Part shown: positions 57,201 through 64,000 of the stretch, in pieces
Layout: each line of letters begins with the position of its first letter
Position numbering within the stretch: the stretch's first letter is position 1
Source: Prostheceraeus crozeri
Taxonomy: Eukaryota; Platyhelminthes; Polycladida; Euryleptidae
Reading direction: 5' to 3'
NCBI GenBank assembly: GCA_907163375.1
Contig: CAJQUW010008587.1
Span: 171,525-235,524 of the forward strand
DNA: 64,000 nucleotides
Notes under the pieces: model-generated
Databases searched by the model: none
What the model was told of the DNA's origin: nothing
Seen by the model: the letters and a program-made list of their open reading frames with translations, nothing else
Position numbers and translations under genes: made by a program

Positions 57201-60200
57201 TGCGCAATAATCTGAATTCTTCGAATCTGAAGGAATTTTGGCAATCGAGGCACTTTGCTGGAACTCACATTAATCCGCAAGCGACGCACGACTTTTTTCC
57301 AATCTCTGTAAGGTATTAGGAATTCCTTTTTTGCCCACTTAATAGGTTCCTCGATGTGTCGTCAATTTCGTATTAATCACACTTCTAGCAAACCGAAGCA
57401 GATAAACAAAATATTTAATTCTGTGATTTTTTTCACACGGCACAGCTTTGGAATCAGCTTCCGCAGAACACTTTCCCTGACCATTGCAATCTTGATGCTT
57501 TCAAGAGACGTGCGAACAGGATTCGGATGAGGGCAGTTAAATCGGATAGGAAGGTTTGTCATTTTGCTGTTATTTATTTTTAAATAATGCAATTCATCAA
57601 TTTCTTCATTGAGAAGTCCATAGCTTCGTGCATGACTCGTAGCTGTGCTAGGGGTGAAAATTTTGTAAAAAGAAGGGACCCGGCGGAGATTTTCCGGCGC
57701 TCCGGTGAGGTGGTCTGCTTAAGCAGCTGGCAGGCCGACTTTAGGTCGATCAGATGCAAGGTTCCGGTTACTCTAATTCCAAGTGATGTCAGGGCGTGAA
57801 ATAATGCGTATCATAATGCAAGATAAAATTAAATTTTGAAATCATCGATGCGCATCGAGCTCATTTAATTAGTCTATTTGACAATGTTCTGCATCAGTAG
57901 TCTTCATCATTTGCAAATATTACAGATGCCACTAAGACGCTTCTATAGATATGTAGGAACGCTTGGCTACAATTTTAATCATAATATTATAGAGTAGTGT
58001 TTATATAACCAACAATGCAACATCTGAAGAAAATCACAGACAGCATTCGCATGAATTCTTTTATGTGCAATACTATCCCATAAACTAAATCCAGCTTTGT
58101 GGGAAGACAAGTTCATACCTAGGAACTTCTACTTAACTTTCTCGGTTGCATCAGAACTAACAATATCAAAACTCAGCCGATGTCCATTAGGGTGGTTCAA
58201 AAAAATCGAAGCTTGGAAAAGTCAGGGTGCACGTCGCCAAAAGTATTCCTTTTGGTAAGAAAATTGTACATGTCAAGTTTTAGCTCGATTGGTCAAGGTT
58301 TAGGGGTCGCCCAGAGAGGTCAAAGCAAAGTCAAATGTGAAAAATATTACTAAAAATAGCCTCTGACGTCATCACGTGACCTCGGACGACTTTTTTGACC
58401 TCATGCCATTATATATAACGGTCATATTTATATTCGTTGGTTATACATTACATGGCTCTAAAATGCTTGGTTTGGTGACAAATTAACATTTCATGCTATC
58501 GTACTAAAAAATTGCATTGATCACGTGACCCATCAAAAGGCATGATTTTCGGACCTTAAATTCTATTTTGCAATGAAACTAAGCATTTTAGACCAATATG
58601 ATATATTACCAACAGATAGAAATGTTACCCTAATCTATCATTTTACGAGGTCAGAAAGGTCATCCGAGGTCACGTGATGACGTCAGAGGCTATTTATAGC
58701 AATTTTTGCACATTTGACCTTACTTTGACCTCTCTGGGCGACCCCTAAACCTTGACCAATCGAGCTAAAACTTGACATGTACAATTTTCTTACCAAAAGG
58801 AATACTTTCGGCGACGTGCACCCTGACTTTTCCAAGCTTCGATTTTTTGAACCACCCTAATGGACATTTACATACATACATGCTAACAATTTCTTCAAAA
58901 CAAAAACAAGATTAAATAAGCTCTGCAGAAGCCCGTCTAAAATGATGACGGTTTCAATCTCTTGTCTACATTACATCATCAACTGTCAGGTTTTGAATAA
59001 GGAGCATAGTCCTGAGTACATCGACTTTCTTTATTGATGACATCTTCGCAGTAATCGGTTTTTTAGATTGCACGTTGAAAGAGATTGATAGACATCACAT
59101 TAGATCCGACCATAGAGTGGGGATATATAGGTAGAGTGTCGACTCGAAAACTATCTGTATACAGTGAAAATTTTTATATCAAAAGATTCAGTTTTTTTGC
59201 GGAGATTACGCTCCCGTGGTCCAAAACATTATTTGAGCACTTTTGAAAAAAGTCAAAATTTGCCAATTTATATACTACCGAGATGACTCTCCTATATAAG
59301 TAGTATGAAACAAGTTGGATATCAAAAGGAATGAATAAGCATCCTAACTAAGCGGAAATCAAGCTGATTATCAAGGGAATTTCATGCTCCGTATTATAAT
59401 GCAAGTCTTCATGAAAAAGTCGCGATATTATCCGTGCTTTCTTGGCTGAAATTTCAACTTTTTAATTCAATTTTCACCGGCATGATTTTATGAATAGATC
59501 ACTAAATTCATGCTTCATTTCTTGAATCTGAATAGTGATGTGGACCTATATTTACAACTTTCAAAGTTAATTGAAATCCCATTGTCTTTGATTATGTGAT
59601 TTTGCCCTGCCAGTGGCAGGTTGCCTGTGACATGATCACGCTTAAGAAAATACTCTTGAGGTTGAGCATGAAAGTAATAGGAACCCATCGTATTGCTAAT
59701 TTAACAAACATTAAATCTCCAAGGCTGTCATGAGAATCTGTGAAATACCATCATTCCTTCAGCATTACAATCATGATCACTCAATTCCATTGTAATTTCT
59801 GCAAAACTGCAAAAATATGTATATCACACATTTGGTGACAATCACCTGTATCTCACTTGAGTTCATTTAATAAAATCCAAAATGTATACACAATTGGGGA
59901 TTTAATAAATGCGGAGCTCTACCTAATATACCTACTATATGGGTCCGACAGTTGATTGGAAGAACAGCTGTTTCGAGGTTTCCGGAAATGTCGACAGACG
60001 TCATGTTTCAATACAATGTCCTTGTGTGGCAATGCACTTGCGTCGTTTGCTCTGAAAGATGACGTCTGTCGAAATTCCTGGAAATTTGAATGAATGCATC
60101 AAAGAGACAATTGTTCTTCAAATAAAGCACTGACACACAGTCAGGCGATTTTCAATTAGCTGCATGACAAATATGGTGACCCGATGAAATTGATGGCCAG

Positions 60201-62798
60201 AAATTATCTGACTGTGATGACCTTATAAGGACTTCTGTTGAGTTATCTTTTTATCACACACTGGTACTTCTACTTCTTGCCATGTATTATCGGTCGACGG
60301 ATGTTCAGTATCATTCCAAGGTCAGAAATGGAGGTAGAAATGCTATTATCCAAGTGAAAGTGCTGCATATGATCTCACACCTAAAAGTAAGTAACTCGTG
60401 CGTGCATCGAAAGTGATATGAGAAAGGATGGTTCAGTTGACTAAGGGCGGTACTTCCTGTCAATGGTGTAGAAGGTCACTGGTTCGAGTCTGCTCGGAAT
60501 CCCTTCTCAGTGTGTGAGAACTGCCCCACCCGGTCTGGCTATGACTTCGTGGCTTGTTGGAGAAGGAAAAGAGGAAAACTATGTACGTGAAGTGAATATT
60601 TTCTTTTCACACTCAAAGCTACTTCTCATTCTTGCATCTGGTAGACTTTTTATCATGCATCGTGTGTTTTCATAGCATGATAAAGATCAAATGATGGTTT
60701 AGATTAAGATCATACAGACTGCTACTTACATGTTCCGAATTTCCCATGCAAAGATATGAGGATTGGCGTTTTTCAGATCCTTCACTTTGGTGACGACATC
60801 AGGAGTAGTAACCTTTGGCTTGGATCCTCCGATTTGACCAGGATTGATCGATCCAGTCCGTTTAAACCTGTACCAAAGAAGGATTCAGTAAGCAATCATT
60901 TTTGAGAAACATTACTTTGTCCATGTAAATTAGTGATCACTACATCTATGGTTCACGTGGTGACAGGCAATAGATTTTTGTTCAATCATCACATTTCAGT
61001 TCATCACAAATAGTAATCTACTCAAATTTAAAAAATCAAGAAATAAATGGAATTCTGACTAAAATTAAGGTCAATATGACACAGAAATAAAATAGCATTC
61101 ACTTCAACGTGTGAGTAAAAGAACCATCGCTTTCTAAATTGGACAAAAGTCAGATTGTTAAGTTCGTCATTAATGGTCAATTGGTCATGTCAGTTGTGAT
61201 AGTGAATAAAATATTCTTCAGCATAGCGACATTGTATTCTAAAGTTAGATTCATGGAAGGTTTGTTATTGATTTCAATAGCTTCTTCGAACATCCAGATT
61301 ATTTCCGGCTTGATATTCTACTTCGGAACAAATCCTTGCCTTCGTTGCGACATACGCGACGCATGCTATATCATTGAGGTCAGGGGTAACTTTTCTCAAA
61401 ATTTACTCTGATGCAGTCCAAGCATCCTTACAAGTTTTGAAGTATGTAGTTTTGGATTTCTACAAAAATTATCTTCATCGAAAGAGATTTCCAGGCTTTA
61501 TTAAACATTCCTCGCGTTGTAGAACTACGTAAACATGCGACCACCTGTTCTCTCGATTGAAATATGTAGAAACTGTCATCGTGAAAGAATTATGGACAAA
61601 AAGCTGGAAAGCGCTGCGAATCGCGGCATCGAACTTTACAAATGACTCTCCCGTGTTGTCTGCAACACATCAATCCAAGGAAAGTCATTAATATTGAAGT
61701 TTTCTATCAGCTTTTTCATCAGTTCTTTATATTCAAATAGTTTTCTTGAATATTTAAGTCATTTCTCTTATATAAGTTTACAAGAACAAATTTGAATTTT
61801 TGATTTTACATTTGAAAAATAAAAATATTTTCAAATAGCACAATGTAGGCCTACTATATCAATTTGCTAATGAGTCAGTTCAAGAGGTGAAAATTAATAA
61901 TCAGTATCCAATTAAATGCTGAAAAGCAGTATTTTAATTAGATGTACTTCTGAAGTTGGATACGGCCCTGTTCGACTTCTACATTGCTAATCTGGCCCGC
62001 GGCTTTTAAACGTTTTTCGTGCGCCTACTAACTTTTTAAATAGTGATCGGAGGGCCGAACATTATGCAGAAAACTTTTGCGCAACGATCTGAATTCTTCG
62101 AATCTGAAGGAATCTTGACGATCGCAGCATTTTGAAGGAATTCACAGCAATCCGCAAGCGGCGCACGGCTATTTATCCTTGAAGGAATCGTGACGATCGC
62201 AGCATTTTGAAGGAATTCACAGCAATCCGCAAGCGGCGCACGGCTATTTATCCTTGAAGGAATCGTGACGATCGCAGCATTTTGAAGGAATTCACAGCAA
62301 TCCGCAAGCGGCGCACGGCTATTTATCCTATCTCTGTAAGGTATTAAAAACTTCTTTTTGCCCACTTGGTAAGTTCCTGCATATGCCATCGTTTTGAACT
62401 TTCGTTTTTGAAACTTTTTTTGTGCCTTCGTTTTTTGAACTTCGTTTTTCCATCAGTTTGCACTTCTAGCAAAGTGATACACTTAAACAATCTAATTCTG
62501 TGGTTGCGACTGATACTTTATGGAATTCAACAGTTTTTCATTTTGTTCGTAATATGTCTTCATCCACATTGATACATTAACAGTTATTATTACACTTCAA
62601 GATGTTATTTGAAGATGGAATTTCATATTTACCGGTTGAGGATTTTGCTGACACAGCCATGTGAGACTTGAAGCTGGCGGGATATTTCACATGGTCTCAC
62701 ACCTTCCATTGCCATTTTCAGAATGGAAAATCGCAGATTGTCAGGAAGTGGTCTGCCGTTGGTAAATATACGGCCATATTGATTGATATTGTGACCAG
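41595..62798 (-). CDS. Divergent Pax transcription factor, five exons visible
   Basis: A paired-domain protein that should bind DNA in the nucleus and regulate development. Five minus-strand exons (62798-62633, 60867-60730, 55486-55357, 52655-52404, 42284-41595) have AG/GT borders and compatible phases, giving 458 residues without the missing N-terminus. Residues 1-127 form the paired domain: [59 protein letters not shown], then [13 protein letters not shown]. Many usually invariant positions differ (NQLGG is NQYGR, EIRDRL is EIRNML). At the specificity positions it has Gln42, Gln44 and His47, mixing Pax5-type (Q, R, H) and Pax6-type (I, Q, N) residues. An octapeptide-like DVDGILSP crosses the exon 3/4 junction. 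No homeodomain is visible. The closest class (PoxN/PaxA, Pax2/5/8 or an echinoderm-type orphan) cannot be settled by eye. Confidence 0.9.
42285..43028. other. Pax last intron, 3' segment
   Basis: Intron sequence next to the terminal exon. No other feature was recognised. Confidence 0.5.
43029..44658 (+). mobile_element. Tc1-like transposon, apparently complete
   Basis: TA flanks at 43027-43028 and 44659-44660. The terminal inverted repeats of about 30 bp read CAGATTGTTTCATAAAAAAT at the left and CAGTCCGTTTCATAAAAAGT (reverse complement) at the right, continuing GGATCA in both. It is 1630 bp with one full-length transposase frame. It lies in the last Pax intron, in opposite orientation to the Pax gene. 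Confidence 0.92.
43506..44501 (+). CDS. Tc1-like transposase, full length, DD34E
   Basis: 331 residues, no interruption. The N-terminal paired-like helix-turn-helix (residues ~8-110) includes [20 protein letters not shown], a [13 protein letters not shown]-hook-like linker and [16 protein letters not shown]. The catalytic triad is Asp143 (VVWSDEASV), Asp233 ([12 protein letters not shown]) and Glu268 ([11 protein letters not shown]), with 34 residues between the last two, the Tc1 signature. The length is normal for Tc1-type enzymes (about 340). The middle block [19 protein letters not shown] replaces the usual GGGSVMVWG. The enzyme would cut at TA sites. All visible key residues are intact, so recent activity is plausible. 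Confidence 0.93.
   Translation: MNNNEITFTKGKVSALPELGFSLRATSKRLNVPYTNVHRWHNDDFRLCRKEGSGRPRKTSKRRDRLILRFVKVDPSLSLTEMAALVSSISKTTIRRRLIESNFKSCKRPSQIELSDQHTKRRLRWAMSHCHWRNQWDRVVWSDEASVRRKDSDGRLRLWIKSDQEIPRHLHRPRVQGGATLLIWAGIWTNGRSELHIQQGTMNSERYVNVLRMNIGQMADQLGDPSTWLFMDDNATCHRSSRVNLSKSQLGLRTLSWPARSPDLNPIENVWSILKRNVRRSLLPTDGVSQLTSLLKREWRKLDQSKINDIIESMPRRIGNVIDNKGRATKY
45155..45860 (+). pseudogene. mariner-type transposase fragment (DUF4817-like HTH)
   Basis: The open frame 45155-45607 starts [20 protein letters not shown] and continues with [20 protein letters not shown] and [20 protein letters not shown], a double helix-turn-helix DNA-binding region like DUF4817-containing transposases. The catalytic region continues in other frames: [20 protein letters not shown] (first acidic residue), then KVTAWAGF and [17 protein letters not shown]. 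The second and third catalytic residues are absent, replaced by the inverted duplication. It is non-functional. Confidence 0.75.
45850..45991. repeat. ~54-bp-arm hairpin inside the mariner-type element
   Basis: 45850-45903 and 45939-45991 are nearly perfect reverse complements (…ccagaactgaaaaagatgag… and its mirror). The loop contains a second small hairpin with arms ttcaacaag and cttgttgaa. The arms are transposase coding sequence present once forward and once reversed. Confidence 0.9.
46091..47108. other. Pax last intron, no gene supported
   Basis: The frame 46863-47111 (+, [20 protein letters not shown]) has even composition and could be a fragment of an unidentified transposon or gene, but I recognise no domain and see no splice context. 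Confidence 0.3.
47109..47591. mobile_element. AT-rich inverted-repeat element (MITE-like)
   Basis: About 50-bp inverted repeats carry gggaagccacaaagcgtcga, then tgtttgcttgttactttatt (left 47123-47167; right 47530-47579 reversed). The ~360-bp interior is almost pure A/T with taat/atta words. The right arm ends next to the TTAA used by the following piggyBac element, which therefore inserted at its edge. Confidence 0.75.
47665..48130. repeat. ~156-bp subterminal tandem repeats, left piggyBac side
   Basis: Two almost identical units and a third diverged one. Each has aatcattctgaaagtaacct or a variant, gaaactcaatggtgccattc (or a variant) and caattcaaaatttgaattta. They lie between the left terminus and the transposase stop. 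Confidence 0.85.
48367..50301 (-). CDS. piggyBac transposase, full length with Cys-rich domain
   Basis: 644 residues without interruption; the [10 protein letters not shown] methionine at residue 12 is an equally likely start. An acidic N-terminus ([20 protein letters not shown]) is typical of the family. The DDE_Tnp_1_7 core runs from about residue 150 to 520. Catalytic aspartates: Asp295 ([11 protein letters not shown]), Asp380 ([10 protein letters not shown]) and Asp487 ([12 protein letters not shown]), aligning with D268, D346 and D447 of the moth piggyBac enzyme. The C-terminal Cys-rich zinc-binding domain has CHQC at 597-600, CQRC at 623-626 and further Cys at 629, 631, 639 and 642, with His618 between. 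All elements for TTAA excision and insertion look intact. It is longer than the moth enzyme (594 residues), mainly at the N-terminus. Confidence 0.95.
   Translation of the reverse strand: MLAAKLVIFTGMASQRRRHLSVEEVIAEIVSDDDEDNDLDNLSELVDIDNEEVDDGEDGGMEDAIEIRRVQRTRRLVNCIDAALDPDNFEQLQLPQRHFRTFSAKLGPANSRDAEQIFLTDKPPGGRGRQRRSGIITTVPGIRRQFMRQIDTPRSVFDLFISPTMIATIVESTNRKIDMKVTQIEPINSKTCHLCHTTELEMYAFIGLIYLRGLLGMNDHRASLLFSDKYGHHVFSGTMSKNRFCFLMACLTFDDERTRNERWPHDRFSAFRDIFEQFNENCTKPVNPSEFLSLDETLYPMRHQISFKQYNPSKPIKYGLLFKSLNDGRFSYTYQSIVYAGKPTAEPSEHYVQGNENYVKCLITKTKENLSLDGRNISMDRLYTSIPLARCLSAQNLTVIGTLQSNRIGIPKEIVSTDQRDNNSTQVFWERDEKDLNITSYVVQKSGGKRNILVLSTMQPLPGITRDDGKKKPAVIKLYDFTKGGTDVCDQRMASYSTKPKSRKWTIVAFSYILDVTRINVTTVHALKEKLDPKKIDLFEFGWTLAESLLLPFVRQRQLTGLSQATRMKIHLIRGQQTAPELPSTPTSATEGQRRRCHQCLIEIQGEGYKKRKDSLPHITRQCQRCGECSCTKHVIQLCSQCSR
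50450..50940. repeat. ~190-bp subterminal tandem repeats, right piggyBac side
   Basis: Three diverging units share gactaaactaattgtca, cagactcctagct, agatgcagaagttagaaaaa and acttttcacaatgacc-type words. They lie upstream of the transposase start, inside the right terminus. Confidence 0.8.
51002..51654. other. Pax last intron, 5' part
   Basis: No gene or repeat end was recognised before the inverted-repeat element at 51.65 kb. Confidence 0.4.
51655..52200. mobile_element. Fold-back type element with an internal SINE
   Basis: The left part (about 51655-51800, with cggaatcaatttcgttatc, ctgataggcg, gatcacgaatgcatgcttca) is mirrored at about 52077-52200 (tgaagcatgctttcgtgatc, cgcctatcag, gaaattgattccg). 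The arms are imperfect, about 120-145 bp. Between them lies a tRNA-derived SINE, so the fold-back was probably interrupted by it. It lies about 200 bp from the Pax exon d donor. Confidence 0.65.
51940..52050 (-). repeat. tRNA-derived SINE
   Basis: The minus strand reads tctccgtggcacagtggtta (A-box TGGCACAGTGG), then aagtgctcggc, and later B-box-like GGTCGAGCCCC. These are the internal RNA polymerase III promoter boxes of a tRNA-derived SINE. The downstream part (gtcaggaagggcatcc) is a common invertebrate SINE body. Confidence 0.65.
52404..52655 (-). CDS. Pax exon d: octapeptide-like start and acidic linker
   Basis: 252 bp, phase 0 at both ends, between tgttattttcag and gag|gtaagt. It starts GILSP, completing (S)DVDGILSP, which resembles the Groucho-binding octapeptide (H/Y)S(I/V)(N/D)GILG but lacks the aromatic start and final Gly. 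The rest is acidic and Ser/Thr-rich ([20 protein letters not shown]), then [18 protein letters not shown] and a basic TPTKRPKYE that could be a nuclear localisation signal. No homeodomain residues are present. Confidence 0.88.
52783..53779. mobile_element. hAT-type non-autonomous element with GGAGC repeats
   Basis: A perfect 8-bp duplication GTCCAAAG lies at 52775-52782 and 53780-53787. Ends are CAGTGATGTGGAGCGG at the left and CAAGGATGTGGAGCGG (reverse complement) at the right. Both subterminal zones are arrays of ggagcgga/ggagtgga words, and the interior is AT-rich without coding. It is 997 bp. It lies in the Pax intron between exons c and d. Confidence 0.9.
53790..55356. other. Pax intron c-d, remainder
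   Basis: Contains a (taa)n microsatellite at about 54512-54530. At about 54972-55003 the phrase gtggtccgctttctatgatc followed by aactctgta resembles the right end of the Tc1-like element at 44.66 kb and may be a solo end. The overlapping frames at 54.6-54.96 kb (118 residues on minus, 100 on plus) have no recognised domain. Confidence 0.35.
55357..55486 (-). CDS. Pax exon c: end of paired domain
   Basis: The acceptor gttttctttcag and the donor gat|gtaagt delimit 130 bp. It encodes [20 protein letters not shown] and IIRDRS, the recognition helix of the C-terminal subdomain, followed by a basic [17 protein letters not shown] tail that begins an octapeptide-like motif. Confidence 0.92.
55858..56534. 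mobile_element. hAT-type non-autonomous element with GGAAGCG repeats
   Basis: Ends are CAGGGGAAGTGAAAGC at the left and CAGGGCTGCGGAAGCG (reverse complement) at the right. The flanking 8-mers GCTACCAG and GTTATCAG match at 6 of 8 positions, a decayed target duplication. Subterminal ggaagcggaagcg and cgcttccgc words repeat on both sides. It is 677 bp without coding. It lies in the Pax intron between exons b and c. Confidence 0.6.
56818..57424 (+). mobile_element. hAT-type MITE family B, copy 3 (diverged)
   Basis: Starts cacagaattagattc and ends ttaattctgtg. Shared family pieces: ctagaaaggaag, gcgcaat-type, tctgaattcttcgaatctga, caagcgacgcacgac and ttgcccactta. A second cacagaattagac lies about 73 bp inside the left end, and the central part has a divergent sequence. 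No clear target duplication was seen. Confidence 0.7.
57425..58180. other. Pax intron b-c, no feature
   Basis: No exon, repeat end or structure was recognised, apart from a GC-richer patch at about 57650-57790. Confidence 0.4.
58181..58866. mobile_element. Fold-back (palindromic) element, ~690 bp
   Basis: The two outer ~220 bp (58181-58402 and 58648-58866) are near-perfect reverse complements, beginning tgtccattagggtggttcaa and ending with its mirror. The inner part continues the symmetry more loosely (ctaaaatgcttggtttg against aaactaagcattttag). The whole element can fold on itself with a centre near 58525. If the true ends are GGGTGGTTC, a TA lies outside each, fitting a Tc1/mariner-type MITE. 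The palindrome hides the exact border. Confidence 0.85.
59111..59941 (+). mobile_element. MITE, family A copy 2 (8-bp target duplication)
   Basis: Flanks GATCCGAC (59103-59110) and GGTCCGAC (59942-59949) match at 7 of 8 positions. Termini are CATAGAGTGGGGATAT and CATATAGTAGGTATAT (reverse complement). Same orientation and internal order as 22594-23438, with small deletions. Two independent target duplications in one window make this family's ends certain. It lies in the Pax intron between exons b and c. Confidence 0.9.
59985..60080. repeat. Short inverted repeat with gacagacgtcat arms
   Basis: ggaaatgtcgacagacgtca is mirrored by atgacgtctgtcgaaattcc about 50 bp further on. It may be a small MITE remnant. 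Confidence 0.5.
60424..60510 (+). repeat. tRNA-derived SINE head
   Basis: An A-box-like gatggttcagttgactaag and a B-box GGTTCGAGTCT near 60481 are properly ordered and spaced. The 3' part (gtctggctatgacttcgtgg) does not continue the cloverleaf, so it is a SINE rather than a tRNA gene. Confidence 0.6.
60730..60867 (-). CDS. Pax exon b: paired-domain linker and start of C-terminal subdomain
   Basis: The acceptor ctttggtacag and the donor at|gtaagt delimit 138 bp. It encodes [19 protein letters not shown], the linker that follows the minor groove, and [20 protein letters not shown] with WEIRN. The last codon (ATG) is completed in the next exon. Confidence 0.92.
60868..62009. other. Pax intron a-b, no feature
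   Basis: The frame 61139-61411 (+) is hydrophobic and Cys-containing but has no recognised family or start context. Confidence 0.4.
62010..62502 (+). mobile_element. hAT-type MITE family B, copy 4, with expanded 75-bp repeat
   Basis: The left part is truncated; homology begins near tttttcgtgcgcctactaac. The right end is caatctaattctgtg. The internal block with gaaggaatcgtgacgatcgc through ggcgcacggctatttatcc is present three times in tandem with a 75-bp period (62106-62330), where the other copies have one. Because 75 is divisible by three, a minus-strand open frame of repeated 25-residue units runs through it; this is not a gene. Confidence 0.8.
62106..62330 (+). repeat. 75-bp x 3 tandem repeat inside the MITE
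   Basis: Units start at 62106, 62181 and 62256. The first differs at about one position in its start (aatctt for aatcgt), and the second and third are identical by eye. Confidence 0.92.
62633..62798 (-). CDS. Pax exon a: N-terminal paired subdomain
   Basis: The acceptor tctgtttcag ends at 62799 and the donor g|gtaaat follows 62633. It is 166 bp, entered in phase 1 and left in phase 2. It encodes the beta-hairpin ([12 protein letters not shown]) and helices 1-3 ([18 protein letters not shown]), the main minor- and major-groove contacts of the paired domain. An earlier exon with the start codon is required, because the sequence before the acceptor is not coding. No candidate was recognised between 62.8 and 64.0 kb. 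Confidence 0.92.
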
Positions 62799-63239
62799 CT
62801 GAAACAGAGGATGATGCTTCTGTTTAACAATAGGAAATATGTGTTGGATTTCAATTTCAAAATAATTGTTATTTCCACAATAGCATGCCGGCCTGGTCGT
62901 ACAATAAGAAATCAAAGCATTGATGTTGTTTGTATACATCAAATCAATGTTCATTCTGATTATCTGTAAATGTTTCGAATTCGATGGAACAGCCTCACAG
63001 AGATAGATTCATTTGCATGTGACCATAAGTACTGAGGAAAGTCATCTCCTGACCCAAGCACGCAGACAAGGCAATTTCTTTCTGTTAACAGCCTGAAGCT
63101 GAAAAAATTATGAACTGTTCAGATGAACAGCTGACCTATGCGCACGCTGCGGGGAAAGAGTGAAAAGTAATTCCATCAAGTGCAATTCCATAAACGTTCA
63201 AAAATCAAGGACAACTTAAAGAACGAAGAAACATGCTTC
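62799..63239. other. Upstream of Pax exon a, no exon recognised
   Basis: This should be intron between the missing first Pax exon and exon a. No start-codon exon ending in phase 1 with a good donor could be recognised here. Confidence 0.4.
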
Positions 63240-63903
63240 AAACGTTGGATCTGTACAATGACAGCAGTGTCCCTGCTGAGGAAGTGGTACTGGCTAGCGA
63301 CAGTATCCAACTAGTGTCTCAATTCTGCTACCTCGCCGATATGATATCAACCGAGGAGAGACAGCCGCGATAACAACGGGAATTGGGGCCGGATGGCGAA
63401 AATTCAGGAAGCTGTCAGCAATTCTGTGTTCCACATGCATATCTAAAAGAGTAAAAGGAGCGCTTTACAAAGCATGTGAGACTTGCAATTACTTGTGGCA
63501 GCGAAACGTGGGCACCGAAGATGTTAGACGCATATATATTGCCGAGATGGGGATATTGAGATTGATGTGTGGAGCTAAGATCGAAAAGAGGAAACGAAAT
63601 GACGAAATAAGATCAATGATGAAAGTCGAGAGTGTAGAACAGTGCCTTGAACGTGAGAGGCTCAGGCAGTACGGCCACGTAATGCGACGATGAAGAAAAT
63701 GAGCAGAAGACGGCATTGAAAAGGGTGGCATCAGAAACAAGGCGAAGAGGAAGGTCAAAAAGAAGACCTGGTTGCGAAGTGTCGCAAGAGACTTGAAGAA
63801 ACGCAGCATACCGAACATGGCGTACAGCGACCGAAGACAATGGAGAAGTCATCTTCGTCGGGCCGACTCCTGCAAGAGGGAGAGCGAGCCTGTAAACGGC
63901 TAG
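63240..63903 (+). pseudogene. 3' end of a LINE reverse-transcriptase ORF
   Basis: Reads VSQFCYLADMIST, then (after a frame change near 63360) AAITTGIGAGWRKFRKLSAI, YIAEMGILRLMCGAKIEKRK, CLERERLRQYGHVMRR and, after two stops, KTWLRSVARDLKK and DRRQWRSHLRRADS. This is the characteristic C-terminal region of endonuclease/RT LINE proteins in which FCYLGDMIS, RLRWYGHVMR and DRxxWR motifs occur in this order. The catalytic RT core is missing and several interruptions exist, so it is a dead 5'-truncated copy. Confidence 0.8.
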
Positions 63904-64000
63904 TGAGTGAGTGGGAGCCTAAAGCTTAACAACTAATGACGCTTTTGTTTGTAGACACAACTGCATATGTTTTTATATTTGTATTTTTATAAATACATAT

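Noticed and set aside
60424-60510. A tRNA gene on the plus strand
   Set aside because: Cloverleaf incomplete and the 3' part continues as SINE body.
62036-62389. Open frame with a 25-residue repeated unit ([20 protein letters not shown])
   Set aside because: It is the reverse strand of a 75-bp tandem triplication inside a MITE; the open frame is a by-product of a period divisible by three.
63493-63693. Host gene at the right edge
   Set aside because: The phrases match the C-terminus of LINE reverse-transcriptase proteins, with interruptions on both sides.
1-64000. Endogenous virus, Polinton or other capsid-bearing element
   Set aside because: No capsid, envelope, packaging ATPase, protein-primed polymerase or retroviral gag-pol sequence was recognised anywhere.

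Overview
The window is animal nuclear DNA. It is AT-rich with little coding sequence, has spliced exons with canonical GT..AG borders, and is crowded with eukaryotic transposons. There are no operons, no ribosome-binding-site logic and no prokaryotic gene. The developmental regulator (a Pax gene), the mix of mobile elements (two piggyBacs, Tc1/mariner, hAT, a Penelope-like element, CR1/L2-like LINEs, tRNA-derived SINEs) and frequent words such as taggcctac and tacatgta suggest a marine invertebrate, perhaps an echinoderm. The species cannot be fixed from the sequence.

Host genes. (1) A divergent Pax transcription-factor gene lies on the minus strand from before 62798 down to 41595. Five exons with compatible phases encode 458 residues: a nearly complete paired domain, an octapeptide-like motif across a splice junction, a Ser/Pro-rich linker and an unfamiliar C-terminal block. 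No homeodomain is visible. The first exon lies outside the part I can recognise. (2) A single-exon secreted protein of 195 residues at 35205-35792 (+) follows a clear TATA box. Its ten cysteines and one short motif weakly suggest an IL-17-like cytokine. (3) A possible short first exon near 15.25-15.43 kb (-) is weak.

Layout. 0-5 kb: a two-ORF LINE between ~235-bp inverted repeats. 5-8 kb: degraded mariner and SINE traces. 8.07-10.59 kb: a broken piggyBac with TTAA ends. 10.7-16.6 kb: mostly unannotated, with a 31-bp tandem repeat at 14.2 kb. 16.6-20.3 kb: a Penelope-like element with an inverted partial copy at its left and pseudo-LTR repeats. 22.6-23.4 and 59.1-59.9 kb: two copies of one MITE, each with an 8-bp target duplication. 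24.7-27.5 kb: a 2.8-kb hAT element. 29.1-31.0 kb: a mariner-family element with another MITE inside it; that MITE recurs at 33.8-34.5 kb. 32.6-33.8 kb: a 5'-truncated LINE (-). 36.4-37.7 kb: scattered copies of an unexplained CpG-rich motif. 38.9-40.7 kb: a CAGGGTGT-ended element with a nested hAT-type MITE. 41.6-62.8 kb: the Pax gene, whose last intron holds an intact Tc1-like element, a mariner-type element caught in an inverted duplication, an AT-rich inverted-repeat element and an intact piggyBac. 63.2-63.9 kb: the 3' end of another LINE.

I found no capsid- or envelope-bearing element, LTR retrotransposon, CRISPR array, toxin system or new multi-gene system. The most interesting items are the unusual Pax gene, the two intact transposases inside its last intron, the Penelope element with ribozyme-like repeats, the inverted repeats around the first LINE, and the 36-38 kb motif cluster.
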